A stretch of DNA of 64,000 nt, taken from the NCBI GenBank assembly GCA_016185425.1, contig JACPNQ010000028.1:186001-250000 (forward strand), read 5' to 3'. A program made the position numbers and the translations under genes. This document shows, one piece after another, positions 49,290-58,343 of the stretch (the first letter of the stretch is position 1; each line of letters opens with the position of its first letter). The notes under the pieces are model-generated. The model was not told the DNA's origin. It saw nothing but the letters and a program-made list of their open reading frames with translations, and made no database searches. Origin of the DNA: Acidobacteriota bacterium. Its GTDB lineage: Bacteria > Acidobacteriota > Terriglobia > Bryobacterales > Bryobacteraceae.

Positions 49290-50932
49290 TGCGCCTTGGC
49301 GAACTGCTAATCCGCAAAGGCCTGATTCAACAAGACGATCTGGACCGCGCCCTCGAACTCCAAAAAGAACGCGGGGAAAAGATCGGCAAGCTGCTCGTCG
49401 AGCTCGGCTTCGTCGCCCAGCGCGACATCCTGGCGGCATTGTCCGAGCAGCTCCAACTCCCCCTTGTCCCTATCGACGGCGCCAACTTCACCGCGCCCGA
49501 AACCGACGCACTCGCCGCCCGTTTCCTCCGTCAAAGCCGCTGTCTGCCCGTCGGCCTGAACGAGAACGGCCTGACCCTGGCGATGGCCGATCCGCTCGAT
49601 TTCGAAACGATCGCCGCAGTGCGCGGCTTCACCGGTCTCCGCGTGACGGCGGTGCTAGCCGCCGAAGGCGAGATCGTCGAGGCCATCGACAAACACTACG
49701 GCGAATCCGCGCGCAACGATGCCGAAGCCGATTTCGGCGATGGCGCCACCGGCGGGGAGGACCTGGAGCACCTGCGCGACATGGCCAGTGAAGCGCCGGT
49801 GATCCGCACGGTCAACGCGACCATCGCGTCGGCCGTCGAAAAGCGCGCGAGCGATATTCACATCGAGCCTTTCGAAAAATCCTTCCGCATCCGTTTCCGC
49901 ATCGACGGTGTTCTCTACGAACAGGAGCAGCCGCCGAAGGAGATGAAAGCCGCGCTCATCAGCCGTGTCAAGCTGATGGCGAAGTTGAACATTGCCGAAC
50001 GCCGCCTGCCGCAGGACGGCCGCATCAAGGTGAAGACGCTGGGCCGCGAGGTCGATCTCCGCGTGTCGACGCTTCCCACCCTCTACGGCGAAAGCGTCGT
50101 GATGCGTTTGCTGGATCGCTCGGCCGGTGAGCAGTTCTACGATCTGCGCAAGCTCGGGTTTACCAACAGAATGCTGGAGCGGATGGAGTTCTACACGCAG
50201 CTTCCGCACGGCATCATGTTCGTCACCGGGCCAACCGGCTCAGGTAAATCGACTACTCTCTACTCCGCGCTCAAACGTATCAACGGCGTCGAGCGCAAGA
50301 TAATCACCATCGAAGATCCTGTGGAATACCAGATGGACGGGATCAACCAGATACATGTCAATCCGCAGATCGGCCTGACGTTCGCCTCCGGGCTGCGGCA
50401 CATTGTCCGTCAGGACCCCGACGTCATCATGGTCGGCGAGGTTCGCGACCGCGAAACGGCGGATGTGGCCATCCGCTCAGCGCTCACCGGCCACTTCGTG
50501 TTTTCAACGCTGCATACCAATGACGCGCCCAGCGCCGTCGCGCGCCTTACCGACATGGGCGTCGAGAACTACCTGATCTCCTCCTCCGTCGTCAGCATCC
50601 TCGCCCAGCGCCTGGTCCGTAAAATCTGTGCGCACTGCAAGGAGCCGGGTCCGGCGAGGTTGCGTCCCGAAGGCATCGAAGTCTCGACATGGCGCGGCCG
50701 CGGCTGTGATCGCTGTTTCGGCTCCGGCTTTACGGGCCGCGTCGGCATCTTTGAATTGATGGAGCTGAATGAAGAGCTGCGCCGGCTGATCACGCGCAAC
50801 CAAGACTCCGCCGTGTTGACCGAAGCTGCCCGCCGGAACGGCATGCGCACGCTGCGCGAGGACGGCTGGGACAAAGTGGCCGAAGGCGTCACCACGCCTG
50901 ACGAAGTCATGCGCGTTACCCAGGAATTCTGA
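49289..50932 (+). CDS. gspE: Type II secretion ATPase GspE
   Basis: A hexameric ATPase of 547 residues that powers pseudopilus assembly at the cytoplasmic face. The N-terminal GspE/MshEN domain (LGELLIRKGLIQQDDLDRAL) is followed by Walker A GPTGSGKST at 314-322, an Asp box (IIIIEDPVEY-like ITIEDPVEYQMDGINQIHVN), Walker B VIMVGEVRD at 379-387 and His box (FVFSTLHTNDAPSAVARL). The zinc motif is C447-x2-C450 and C473-x2-C476. All catalytic elements are intact. It overlaps the next gene gspF by one base (TGATG). Confidence 0.96.
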   Translation: MRLGELLIRKGLIQQDDLDRALELQKERGEKIGKLLVELGFVAQRDILAALSEQLQLPLVPIDGANFTAPETDALAARFLRQSRCLPVGLNENGLTLAMADPLDFETIAAVRGFTGLRVTAVLAAEGEIVEAIDKHYGESARNDAEADFGDGATGGEDLEHLRDMASEAPVIRTVNATIASAVEKRASDIHIEPFEKSFRIRFRIDGVLYEQEQPPKEMKAALISRVKLMAKLNIAERRLPQDGRIKVKTLGREVDLRVSTLPTLYGESVVMRLLDRSAGEQFYDLRKLGFTNRMLERMEFYTQLPHGIMFVTGPTGSGKSTTLYSALKRINGVERKIITIEDPVEYQMDGINQIHVNPQIGLTFASGLRHIVRQDPDVIMVGEVRDRETADVAIRSALTGHFVFSTLHTNDAPSAVARLTDMGVENYLISSSVVSILAQRLVRKICAHCKEPGPARLRPEGIEVSTWRGRGCDRCFGSGFTGRVGIFELMELNEELRRLITRNQDSAVLTEAARRNGMRTLREDGWDKVAEGVTTPDEVMRVTQEF

Positions 50933-52143
50933 TGCCCGCTTCCTTCCACTTCCGAGCCGTCAACGCTGATGGAAAAGTCCGCACGGGAACTCTGTCCGGC
51001 GAGAACGATAAGGAAGTGGCGCGCGAACTCCGGAAACAGGGGCTTACTCCCGTCTACGTCGGGCTGGAGCAGAAGAAGGGCCTGGAATTCGAATTGCCCG
51101 ATCTCGGCGGCGGGCGGCGCAAGGACGTCCTGTTCTTCACCACGGAGTTAACGACACTCCTCAACTCCGGCATTCCTGTTGACCGGGCCCTCCAGATCTC
51201 CACTGAACTGACCGAAAAACCGCAGTTTCGGATGGTCATTCTGGATGTTCTGCGAGTTCTGAAGGGCGGCCGTACGCTGGCCGATTCGCTCGCCACGCAT
51301 CCCAAACACTTCTCCGATCTCTACGTCAACATGGTTCGCGCGGGCGAGGCCTCGGGCTCGCTGGGTGTTGTCTTTGACCGCCTGAGCGAGTTCGAAAAAA
51401 CGCGCGATGAGCTGCGCGGCTACATCATCAGCTCGATGGTCTATCCCGCGCTGCTTTCCTTGGTTGGAGCGGGCAGTGTCCTGGTGCTGATGAACTTCGT
51501 TGTGCCGAGATTCGCGCAGATATTCGAGCAAGGCAACATCCCCATTCCGGTGCCCACCCGAATAATGATCGAGACCAGTCATTACGTGCAGGCGTACGGA
51601 CCGATCGGGCTCGGCCTGCTGGCCGTGGCGTTCCTCGGATTTCAGGCATACAAACGAACCCCGAAGGGCCGTTTATGGTGGGATGGCTTTCGCTTGCACA
51701 TCCCCCTGCTGGGCGATGCCCTTCGCAAGGCGGAAACGGCCCGCTTCGCCCGCGCTATGGGCACGCTGATCGCCAACTCCGTTCCGCTGGTTCAATCGCT
51801 TTCCATCTCCGGCGCTATCCTCAACAACAAGCGCATGGCGAACTCGCTGCATGGCGTGGGACTAGGCGTCAAGCGCGGCGAAGGCATCGCGGGGCCCCTC
51901 AAGCGCACAGGCGAATTCCCGCCCCTCGCCGCGCACCTTTTGAGCGTCGGCGAGGAGACCGGCAAACTCGATCAGATGTTCCTGCGCATGGCCGACGTGT
52001 ATGAAGCCGACACGCGCGCCGCCATCCGCCGCTTCACTTCGCTATTTGAGCCACTCATCATTCTGGTGATGGGCCTCATCATCGGCGCGCTGGTCATCAG
52101 CCTGCTGCTCGCCATCTCCAGCATTAATGAGGTAGCCATCTAA
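50932..52143 (+). CDS. gspF: Type II secretion inner-membrane protein GspF
   Basis: A protein of 403 residues with two tandem T2SSF domains. The N-terminus is FHFRAVNADGKVRTGTLSGE; the first domain has FTTELTTLLNSGIPVDRALQ and the second ETARFARAMGTLIANSVPLV. Three hydrophobic helices anchor it (YPALLSLVGAGSVLVLMNFV; GPIGLGLLAVAFLGFQAY; IILVMGLIIGALVISLLLAI). GspF is the polytopic core protein around which GspE works. It starts at TGATG, coupled to gspE. Confidence 0.95.
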   Translation: MPASFHFRAVNADGKVRTGTLSGENDKEVARELRKQGLTPVYVGLEQKKGLEFELPDLGGGRRKDVLFFTTELTTLLNSGIPVDRALQISTELTEKPQFRMVILDVLRVLKGGRTLADSLATHPKHFSDLYVNMVRAGEASGSLGVVFDRLSEFEKTRDELRGYIISSMVYPALLSLVGAGSVLVLMNFVVPRFAQIFEQGNIPIPVPTRIMIETSHYVQAYGPIGLGLLAVAFLGFQAYKRTPKGRLWWDGFRLHIPLLGDALRKAETARFARAMGTLIANSVPLVQSLSISGAILNNKRMANSLHGVGLGVKRGEGIAGPLKRTGEFPPLAAHLLSVGEETGKLDQMFLRMADVYEADTRAAIRRFTSLFEPLIILVMGLIIGALVISLLLAISSINEVAI

Positions 52144-52161
52144 CCAAGGAGTTTTCCCAAT

Positions 52162-52608
52162 ATGCCCAGACCGATTTCCCAACGCCGCCGCCGGCAACAG
52201 GCCGGCCTCACACTGATTGAAATGCTCGTCGTGGTGACGATTATCGCGGTGTTCGCCGCCGTGGTCGGGCCGAAAGTGCTGAAGTACGGCGATGCCGCCA
52301 AGAAGACGGCCGCTCGCCAGCAGATCAACGCATTCAACACGGCGCTTGGCGGGTACAAACTCGATACCAGCCTGTTTCCCACTAATGAGCAAGGCCTCAA
52401 AGCCCTTCGGGAGAGGCCGGAAGGCGTCAATGGCTGGCAGGGTCCGTACCTGCCGCAGGAGATCCCCACCGACCCCTGGAGCCGCCCCTACATCTACAAG
52501 TATCCCGGCGAACATGGCGACGAGCCGGACATCCTCAGCTATGGCGCCGACGGCCAGCCCGGCGGCTCGGACATCAATGAAGACATTGTGAGCTGGAAAT
52601 CGAAGTGA
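52162..52608 (+). CDS. gspG: Major pseudopilin GspG
   Basis: A protein of 148 residues with a short basic leader ending QQAG, cleaved before LTLIEMLVVVTIIAVFAAVV. The conserved Glu at +5 is present. The mature part includes the GspG signature PTNEQGLKALRERPEGVNGW, QGPYLPQEIPTDPWSRPYIY and KYPGEHGDEPDILSYGADG, which carries the calcium site. It forms the shaft of the pseudopilus. AAGGAG at about ten bases upstream is the ribosome site. A prepilin peptidase is needed and must lie outside this window. Confidence 0.96.
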   Translation: MPRPISQRRRRQQAGLTLIEMLVVVTIIAVFAAVVGPKVLKYGDAAKKTAARQQINAFNTALGGYKLDTSLFPTNEQGLKALRERPEGVNGWQGPYLPQEIPTDPWSRPYIYKYPGEHGDEPDILSYGADGQPGGSDINEDIVSWKSK

Positions 52609-53084
52609 CTCCTTGGCGGAAACGGACGCAGAGCGGTGTGACGCTCCTCGAGATGCTGATCGTCGTTGCCATCATCGGCATCATAGTCGGCATCTCGTTC
52701 CCGTCCATCTCCGCCGGCATCGAGTCCCTGCGGCTTCGCTCCGCGACTGACGAGATCGTCAGCACCTTCAACTCCGCCATGAACCGCGCCGACCGGCGTC
52801 AAATAGCAGTCGAGATCGTTATAGATCGCCTGCAGGGCCGCCTTATCTTCGCCAGCGCCGATCCCGGCTACCGTCGCGAACTCACGATGCCCTCCGGCGT
52901 GACGATTGAACGCATCCTGCCCGTGATTCCGAACCTCGATGAGAATCTGCCCCGCCAATTCCTTATCCATCCCGGCGGCACAGTCCCCCGAATCGCGTTG
53001 GAGTTGAAGAACCGGCGCAATGTCCGGCGCCTGGTGTCTGTTGACCCCATCACCGGCGGCGCGCAAGTCGTGGAGCAGCCATGA
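52605..53084 (+). CDS. gspH: Minor pseudopilin GspH
   Basis: A protein of 159 residues starting at GTG 52605, overlapping the gspG stop by four bases (GTGA). A prepilin leader (TPWRKRTQSG) precedes VTLLEMLIVVAIIGIIVGIS with the conserved Glu. The body is short (NRADRRQIAVEIVIDRLQGR; PRIALELKNRRNVRRL). The position after gspG and before gspI fits GspH, which lies near the pseudopilus tip. The assignment to H rather than another minor pilin rests on order and length. Confidence 0.85.
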   Translation: MTPWRKRTQSGVTLLEMLIVVAIIGIIVGISFPSISAGIESLRLRSATDEIVSTFNSAMNRADRRQIAVEIVIDRLQGRLIFASADPGYRRELTMPSGVTIERILPVIPNLDENLPRQFLIHPGGTVPRIALELKNRRNVRRLVSVDPITGGAQVVEQP

Positions 53085-53530
53085 AGCGGCAGCGCGGATT
53101 CTCGTTACTGGAAGTGCTCGTGGCGACGTTCATCATGGCCGTCGCTGTTGTGGCGCTGCTGTCGAATCTCACCACGTCCCTGCGTAACGCGTCGCGCCTC
53201 ACCGATTACGACCGGGCCGCTTTGCTGGCGCGGCACAAGATGGATGAGCTGCTGCTAACGCCGCGCCTTCCGCGGATGGAGGTCATCGAGGGCCGTTTCG
53301 ACCCATCCCAATCATCCGGACTCGACGCAGGCTGGCGCGCGCGCGCATCGATCTTTGAGTTCCTGCCCGGCGCCGGTCCCGGCTCGCAGATTCTGGAACG
53401 GATCGAACTGGAAGTCCAATTCCAAAATGCGGGCAAATTGAAATCATTTGCCATGGAAGGGTTCCGCCGGCGCTACCTGCTGCCGGATGAACCGCCGCCC
53501 GTTCTGCCAGGGCAGGGGCCACCGCAATGA
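53081..53530 (+). CDS. gspI: Minor pseudopilin GspI
   Basis: A protein of 149 residues with leader KRQRG and mature start FSLLEVLVATFIMAVAVVAL, including Glu at +5. The following LTDYDRAALLARHKMDELLL is the segment typical of GspI. It forms part of the I-J-K tip complex. It overlaps gspH and gspJ by four bases each (ATGA). Confidence 0.88.
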   Translation: MKRQRGFSLLEVLVATFIMAVAVVALLSNLTTSLRNASRLTDYDRAALLARHKMDELLLTPRLPRMEVIEGRFDPSQSSGLDAGWRARASIFEFLPGAGPGSQILERIELEVQFQNAGKLKSFAMEGFRRRYLLPDEPPPVLPGQGPPQ

Positions 53531-54261
53531 AACGCAGGAATCAACGCGGTATCACGCTCCTGGAGCTGCTCATCGCCATCACCATCATGGCGCTGCTGAG
53601 CGCGGGCATCCTCTACGCCATGCGCGTCGGCGTGGGGGCAATGGAAAAAACGAATGACCGCTTTTTGAAGAACCGGCGTGTCCTGGGCGTGGAAAAGGCT
53701 CTGGCCGCGCAGATCGCGGGCCTGATGCCGGTGACCGTCGAATGCCTCGGCGCCAGCGGCGCGCCCGGCGGCAAGGCCGTCATGTTTCAGGGCGATCCAC
53801 TGTCGATGCGGTTTGTCTCCAGCTACTCGCTGCAGGAGGGCGCCCGCGGTTATCCCAAGCTGCTCGAATTCACGGTCATTACAGGGGAGAACGGCAACGG
53901 GGTGCGGCTGATCGTCAATGAACTCCCCTACTCCGGCCCCTACAGCATTCGTGGCGCGTGTGTCGGCACGCAGGCCGATCCTGTCACGGGGCAGCCGGCC
54001 CCGTTGTTCATTCCCATTTCGCCGCGCCCGGATTCATTTATCCTCGCCGACAAACTCGCCGCCGTGCGCTTCCTCTACCGCGACGAGATACCTCCTCCGC
54101 TCCTCGAACGCTGGTATCCGAAGTGGATGTTTAACAAGCTGCCCTCGGCGGTGCGCATCGAAATGGTTCCGCTCGAAACCGGAGCGGCGAACCTGCATGT
54201 CACCACAACGACGATTCCTATTCGCATCACCGCGAACCCGATGCTGACTTATGCGGACTAG
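53527..54261 (+). CDS. gspJ: Minor pseudopilin GspJ
   Basis: A protein of 244 residues, longer than H and I as expected for GspJ. The leader KRRNQRG is followed by ITLLELLIAITIMALLSAGI with the conserved Glu. A segment RFVSSYSLQEGARGYPKLLE and a C-terminal FLYRDEIPPPLLERWYPKWM fit the J-type body. With I and K it caps the pseudopilus. The gene overlaps gspK by eleven bases. Confidence 0.87.
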   Translation: MKRRNQRGITLLELLIAITIMALLSAGILYAMRVGVGAMEKTNDRFLKNRRVLGVEKALAAQIAGLMPVTVECLGASGAPGGKAVMFQGDPLSMRFVSSYSLQEGARGYPKLLEFTVITGENGNGVRLIVNELPYSGPYSIRGACVGTQADPVTGQPAPLFIPISPRPDSFILADKLAAVRFLYRDEIPPPLLERWYPKWMFNKLPSAVRIEMVPLETGAANLHVTTTTIPIRITANPMLTYAD

Positions 54262-55252
54262 GCCTACCCAACACGGCGGCGCTCTCTTAACGGTCCTCTG
54301 GCTGGTCGCGGCCCTATCGGCCATCGCCTTCTCTGTCGCTACAACGGTCCGTACGGAAACGGAGCGGACATCGACGCACGTTGAGCAGGTAAAAGCATAC
54401 TATCTCGCCACCGGCGCCCTGGATCGCGCGGTGCTGTGGATGTACTGGGGCCCCGGTCCCCGCCGGCCCGATGGCCAGCCGACTTTCTACGAACCCGGGC
54501 TCTCGGTGCTCCACATGGCTTTCCCTTCCGGTATCGCGACCGTCGAAATCATTCCGGAGTCCTCGCGAATGAACGTCAACCGGATTACACCGCAGGAGCT
54601 TGGCCGGTTGTTCCTCGCCATGGGGTTACCGCAGGAACGGGCGCAGATCCTGGTGGAGTCCATCGTCGATTGGCGTACAGAGCGGCCCGGCGGATCGCCG
54701 CTCGACCAGTTTTATATGTCCATGGGTCCGACTTTCCGGCCTCGCCATGCGTCTTTTGAACAGATCGAAGAGCTTTTATACGTCCGCGGGGTCTCGGCGG
54801 ACCTGTTCCATGGGACATGGTCGCGCGATGCGAATGGCGTACTGATAAGGCTCCCCGGTTTGAAGGATTGCTTGACCGTTTACGGGATGAACGACGCTTA
54901 CGACATCAACACAACCACCGCGCCGGTGCTTGCGGCCATTGGTGTGCCGCCGGATATTATCGCCGCGATCGTGCAGCGCAGGGCGGTTCGCCCGTTCCTG
55001 AATGCAGCGGAGTTGGGCGCTGTACTCGGCCCCGCTGGAGGGCGTCTCCGCATCGGCGGCAATGCCACCTATACCCTCCGCGCCACGGCTACTCTTCGCG
55101 CGCAGGCTCCTGTCAACATCCCCCAGCCGCGGCTCGCCATCTCGGACGTGCGCCGTTCGGCTTCCCTCGTCATCAAGTTCAACGACAAGCTGAAGGAAGA
55201 TCCTACGCCGTACTGGATTCTCCGCTGGTACGACAACGCAGGGACGAATTAA
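54251..55252 (+). CDS. gspK: Large minor pseudopilin GspK
   Basis: A protein of 333 residues, the size expected for GspK. The N-terminal leader (RTRPTQHGG) leads to ALLTVLWLVAALSAIAFSVA, in which Glu+5 is absent, a known peculiarity of GspK. The GspK body is recognisable in VEQVKAYYLATGALDRAVLW, ITPQELGRLFLAMGLPQERA, QILVESIVDWRTERPGG and YDINTTTAPVLAAIGVPPDI. It starts inside gspJ by 11 bases. Confidence 0.92.
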   Translation: MRTRPTQHGGALLTVLWLVAALSAIAFSVATTVRTETERTSTHVEQVKAYYLATGALDRAVLWMYWGPGPRRPDGQPTFYEPGLSVLHMAFPSGIATVEIIPESSRMNVNRITPQELGRLFLAMGLPQERAQILVESIVDWRTERPGGSPLDQFYMSMGPTFRPRHASFEQIEELLYVRGVSADLFHGTWSRDANGVLIRLPGLKDCLTVYGMNDAYDINTTTAPVLAAIGVPPDIIAAIVQRRAVRPFLNAAELGAVLGPAGGRLRIGGNATYTLRATATLRAQAPVNIPQPRLAISDVRRSASLVIKFNDKLKEDPTPYWILRWYDNAGTN

Positions 55253-55253
55253 C

Positions 55254-56552
55254 ATGCTGCCCCTTTCGCTACGTAAATGGCTCGCCTTCGGCAGCGGCGT
55301 TGGTATTGAAATCGGGCACGAGAATCTAACCGTGTCCGTCGTCCGCATGAGACCCTCCGGAGCGTCGGTCTTGGGTGTCGAAACGATCGAAAGTTTTCGC
55401 GGCCGTCCCGCCGCCGAATGGGGCAGACAGTACGCCGATTTTGTCCGCAAACACGGCGTCGCGCACGTCGCGGCCGTCGTGCTGGTACCACGTCAGGAAG
55501 TCATTGTCCGCACCGTTCCTTTCCCGGGTGTGAAGGATGCCGAGCTGGCCGCCGCCGTCAACTATCAACTCGATACGCTGCATCCCTACGACGAAGACGA
55601 TGCCGTTCTCACCTGGGCGCGGCTGGATCCGGTCAACGTCCTTATCGGCGTTATTCGCCGCCAGCTTTTCGAACAGTACCAGTCGCTTTTTTCTGAGGCC
55701 GGCATCAAGGTCGCCAGCTTTACATTTTCGGCCGCGGCCATTCGCTCGGCCATTCGACTGGTAAATGATCCCCCGGCCCACCTGCTTTCCGGACAGCAAA
55801 CCGCCGACGGCTTTGAAGTCTACGGCGAAAGCGAAGCCAAGCCTGTCTTCTCGTCAGTCTTCGATCTGGCGCCCGAACGCGCCTTCGCCTTCGCGGCCGC
55901 CGAGCTTCGCCTGCCGGACGCTACCGAACCACTCGATCTGGGCATTGCGCTAAGTCAGGCGGCTGCGATGACCAGCGCCTGTCCCGGCCTGTCGCTCGAC
56001 GTTAACCTGCTGCCCGAAGAGCAGCGCCGCACCAGCTCCAGGTTGCGCTATGTGCCCACGACGGTACTCGCCGTTATCCTGGCCGGGCTCTGTACGGCCA
56101 TCGCGCTTCACAAACCCTACGACGAGAAGGTGTATCGGGAAGCGCTCGAGGCCGAGTTGAAGGCTACTGAGCCGCTCTCCAACCGTGTCGGCAATCTGGA
56201 TACGAACATCGCGAAGACACAGAAACGCGTCGCGCAACTCGACGAGTTTCGCAAACGTACCCGCGCCGATCTCGATCTGGTCCTTGAACTCACCAGCACC
56301 TTCGTGCCGCCGGCGTTTCTTAGTGGTCTGGATATAGCCCGGGACAACGTCACAGTCACTGGAGAAACCGAGCAGGCCGCACCACTGCTTCGCGTTCTGG
56401 ACGGCTCCCCGCGCCTAACTGCCAGCGAATTCATTTCGCCCATCGGGCGTCTGGCCAGTTCCGAAGTCTTCCGCATTCGCAGCCAACGCGAAACGCCTCC
56501 GCCAGCCGCGCCCGCTCCACCTCCGCCCGCCGCCGGAGCGCCAAAACCATGA
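55254..56552 (+). CDS. gspL: GspL-like actin-fold protein (PilM/PilN-like fusion)
   Basis: A protein of 432 residues. The N-terminal 265 form an actin-like fold (VGIEIGHENLTVSVVRMRPS, VVLVPRQEVIVRTVPFPGVK, LAAAVNYQLDTLHPYDEDDA) as in GspL/PilM. A membrane helix follows (VPTTVLAVILAGLCTAIALH at about 262-282), then a periplasmic coiled coil and ferredoxin-like fold as in PilN (LDEFRKRTRADLDLVLELTS, RDNVTVTGETEQAAPLLRVL). GspL recruits GspE to the membrane. It is two bases after gspK and overlaps gspM by four (ATGA). Confidence 0.85.
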   Translation: MLPLSLRKWLAFGSGVGIEIGHENLTVSVVRMRPSGASVLGVETIESFRGRPAAEWGRQYADFVRKHGVAHVAAVVLVPRQEVIVRTVPFPGVKDAELAAAVNYQLDTLHPYDEDDAVLTWARLDPVNVLIGVIRRQLFEQYQSLFSEAGIKVASFTFSAAAIRSAIRLVNDPPAHLLSGQQTADGFEVYGESEAKPVFSSVFDLAPERAFAFAAAELRLPDATEPLDLGIALSQAAAMTSACPGLSLDVNLLPEEQRRTSSRLRYVPTTVLAVILAGLCTAIALHKPYDEKVYREALEAELKATEPLSNRVGNLDTNIAKTQKRVAQLDEFRKRTRADLDLVLELTSTFVPPAFLSGLDIARDNVTVTGETEQAAPLLRVLDGSPRLTASEFISPIGRLASSEVFRIRSQRETPPPAAPAPPPPAAGAPKP

Positions 56553-57136
56553 ACCTCTCCGAGCGCGATCAGAAAGCATTGAAGTATCTCGGCGGCGCGC
56601 TGCTGCTCGCATCCGTTATCTACTTCTGGCCGGATGGTTCCCCGGCGCAAGTCGTCGGCGCAGTCAATGCCACTGACGTCCTTGAGAAACGGCTTACCAA
56701 GTCCCGCGCTTTGCTCATGCAGTTGCCGGACAAGCAGGCTGTTTTGAAGCAGGCGCAGTCGGACCTCGCCGTCCGCGAAAAGGGCCTTCTGGTGGCCGAC
56801 ACGGCCGCGCAGGCACAGGCCCAGCTATTCCAGATTCTCCGGCGCGTCGGCCGCGCGCAGGGCCCGCCCATCGAAGTGCGCGCCAACGAAATCGGTCAGG
56901 CCCGCGTCTTCGGTGACGACTATGGTGAAGTTTCCGTCTCGGTCTCCTTCGAGTGCGGTATCGAGCAGCTCGTCAACTTACTCGCCGATCTCGGCGCACA
57001 GCCCGAGCTGCTTGCCACCAGCGAAATTCGCATCGGTCAGGCCAACGGGCCGCAAAAAGTCATCCCTGTCCGGCTAACTATCTCCGGGATTGTGCCGCGT
57101 AAATTGATTCCGGACAAGAAGGGACTATCGTTCTGA
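56549..57136 (+). CDS. gspM: GspM-like protein
   Basis: A protein of 195 residues. A short cytosolic end and a membrane helix at about 14-28 (YLGGALLLASVIYFWPD) precede a coiled coil (VLEKRLTKSRALLMQLPDKQ) and a ferredoxin-like periplasmic domain (YGEVSVSVSFECGIEQLVNL, LADLGAQPELLATSEIRIG). This matches the GspM/PilO topology. It follows gspL and precedes the gspC-like gene, which it overlaps by one base. Confidence 0.83.
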   Translation: MNLSERDQKALKYLGGALLLASVIYFWPDGSPAQVVGAVNATDVLEKRLTKSRALLMQLPDKQAVLKQAQSDLAVREKGLLVADTAAQAQAQLFQILRRVGRAQGPPIEVRANEIGQARVFGDDYGEVSVSVSFECGIEQLVNLLADLGAQPELLATSEIRIGQANGPQKVIPVRLTISGIVPRKLIPDKKGLSF

Positions 57137-57873
57137 TGAGCCGCCTGTTTCTTCTCAACGTTCTGCTCCTAGGCGGCATCGCCATGGCTTCGATGAAGCT
57201 CATGGAGCTTCGGGAGGAAACCGCGCGCCGCGAAGCAATGGTCCATGCGAGCGCCCCGGTGCTTCCGAAGGCGAAAGGCACCACCGCCGTTCCCGCCCCG
57301 GATCGTACTGTCGCGGCAAACTATTTGGACATCGCGGCGCGTCTTCTATTTTCGAAGGACCGCAATCCGACTGTGATCATCGCACCGCCCCCAGTGATGC
57401 AAACCCCCGCGCTGCCAATGGCTTACGGCGTGCTGATGATCGCGGACCCCCCGATCATCATGATGGCCGCCAAAAAAGGCGAAGGCCAGAAGGGATACCG
57501 CGCCGGGGATCAGATCGGCGACTACAAGATTGTCAGTTTCGATTCCCGTTCCATCGTTCTCGAATGGAATGGGCAAAAGTTCAACAAGAGCCTGCAGGAC
57601 CTCGCTGATCGCGATGCGAAGACCGCCGAGTTGATGAATCGGCAGAATGTACCGGCGGAGGCTCCGGCCGCTGCGGCTCCGGCGGCCAATACGCAGGTGC
57701 TCTCCAATCCCGGCAGTGCCGCGGCGTCGGGTCAAGGCACCGTAATCGGCGAAGGCATGCGCGCTTGTGTCGCCAACGATTCGGCGTCGCCCGGCACAGT
57801 ATCCGATGGTTACCGCAAAGTGGTCAGCGAAACTCCCTTCGGCAAGGTCTGCCGCTGGGAAAAAGTGAAGTAA
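57136..57873 (+). CDS. gspC: GspC-like clamp protein
   Basis: A protein of 245 residues. A membrane helix at about 3-20 (RLFLLNVLLLGGIAMASM) is followed by the homology region that binds the secretin: NYLDIAARLLFSKDRNPTVI, YGVLMIADPPIIMMAAKKGE and YRAGDQIGDYKIVSFDSRSI, then VLEWNGQKF. No PDZ or coiled-coil domain follows; instead there is an Ala/Pro-rich linker and a small C-terminal segment with two Cys (MRACVANDS, FGKVCRWEK) that may form a disulfide. Its position next to gspD supports the assignment. Confidence 0.8.
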   Translation: MSRLFLLNVLLLGGIAMASMKLMELREETARREAMVHASAPVLPKAKGTTAVPAPDRTVAANYLDIAARLLFSKDRNPTVIIAPPPVMQTPALPMAYGVLMIADPPIIMMAAKKGEGQKGYRAGDQIGDYKIVSFDSRSIVLEWNGQKFNKSLQDLADRDAKTAELMNRQNVPAEAPAAAAPAANTQVLSNPGSAAASGQGTVIGEGMRACVANDSASPGTVSDGYRKVVSETPFGKVCRWEKVK

Positions 57874-57881
57874 GGAGTCTC

Positions 57882-58337
57882 ATGAAGTTCCCACTGTTTG
57901 TGCTGTTTCTCGGTTTGGCGACGCTCGCGCAGTCGAAGGAAACGTCCGCGCCGCCCGCCGGGATTCCGAAGGACGCGGTCGCCGTCGAAGGGCACACGTG
58001 GCGTTGGGTCGATAAGGACGGAAAGGCGTGGCTCTACCGCTCTACGCCCTTTGGCCTGATGCGTAGCGAAGAACCGAAGGAGACCGCCGCCAAGCCGTCC
58101 GGGCTGATGAAGGCCGATGAGCCAAAGGGTGGGGTCGCTCCAGCAACCCCCGAAACCGGCGGCATGGACGCCGCCTTGGCGCTGATCACCGTCAAGGAAG
58201 AAGGAGATTCGCTCCGGTTTTCGCGGCCCGGTCCATTCGGCGCCTACTCCTGGGTGAAGAAGAAGACGCAGCTCGACCGCGATGAAACGATCGTCTGGAC
58301 CCATGCCCGCGCGAAAGCCGGCGCTAGGAAAGATTAA
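57882..58337 (+). CDS. Secreted small protein inside the type II secretion cluster
   Basis: A protein of 151 residues from the ATG at 57882, which has AAGGAG four bases upstream overlapping the gspC stop; a start at 57765 within gspC is rejected. After a signal peptide (KFPLFVLFLGLATLAQS) it has a WRWVDKDGKAWLYRSTPFGL segment and two similar copies of a GLM(R/K)xxEPKx unit (FGLMRSEEPKE and SGLMKADEPKG). There is no family I know. It is placed between gspC and gspD, so it may be a pilotin-like or secretin-associated periplasmic protein; no lipobox is visible, so a classical pilotin is unlikely. Confidence 0.7.
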   Translation: MKFPLFVLFLGLATLAQSKETSAPPAGIPKDAVAVEGHTWRWVDKDGKAWLYRSTPFGLMRSEEPKETAAKPSGLMKADEPKGGVAPATPETGGMDAALALITVKEEGDSLRFSRPGPFGAYSWVKKKTQLDRDETIVWTHARAKAGARKD

Positions 58338-58343
58338 GTCCGA

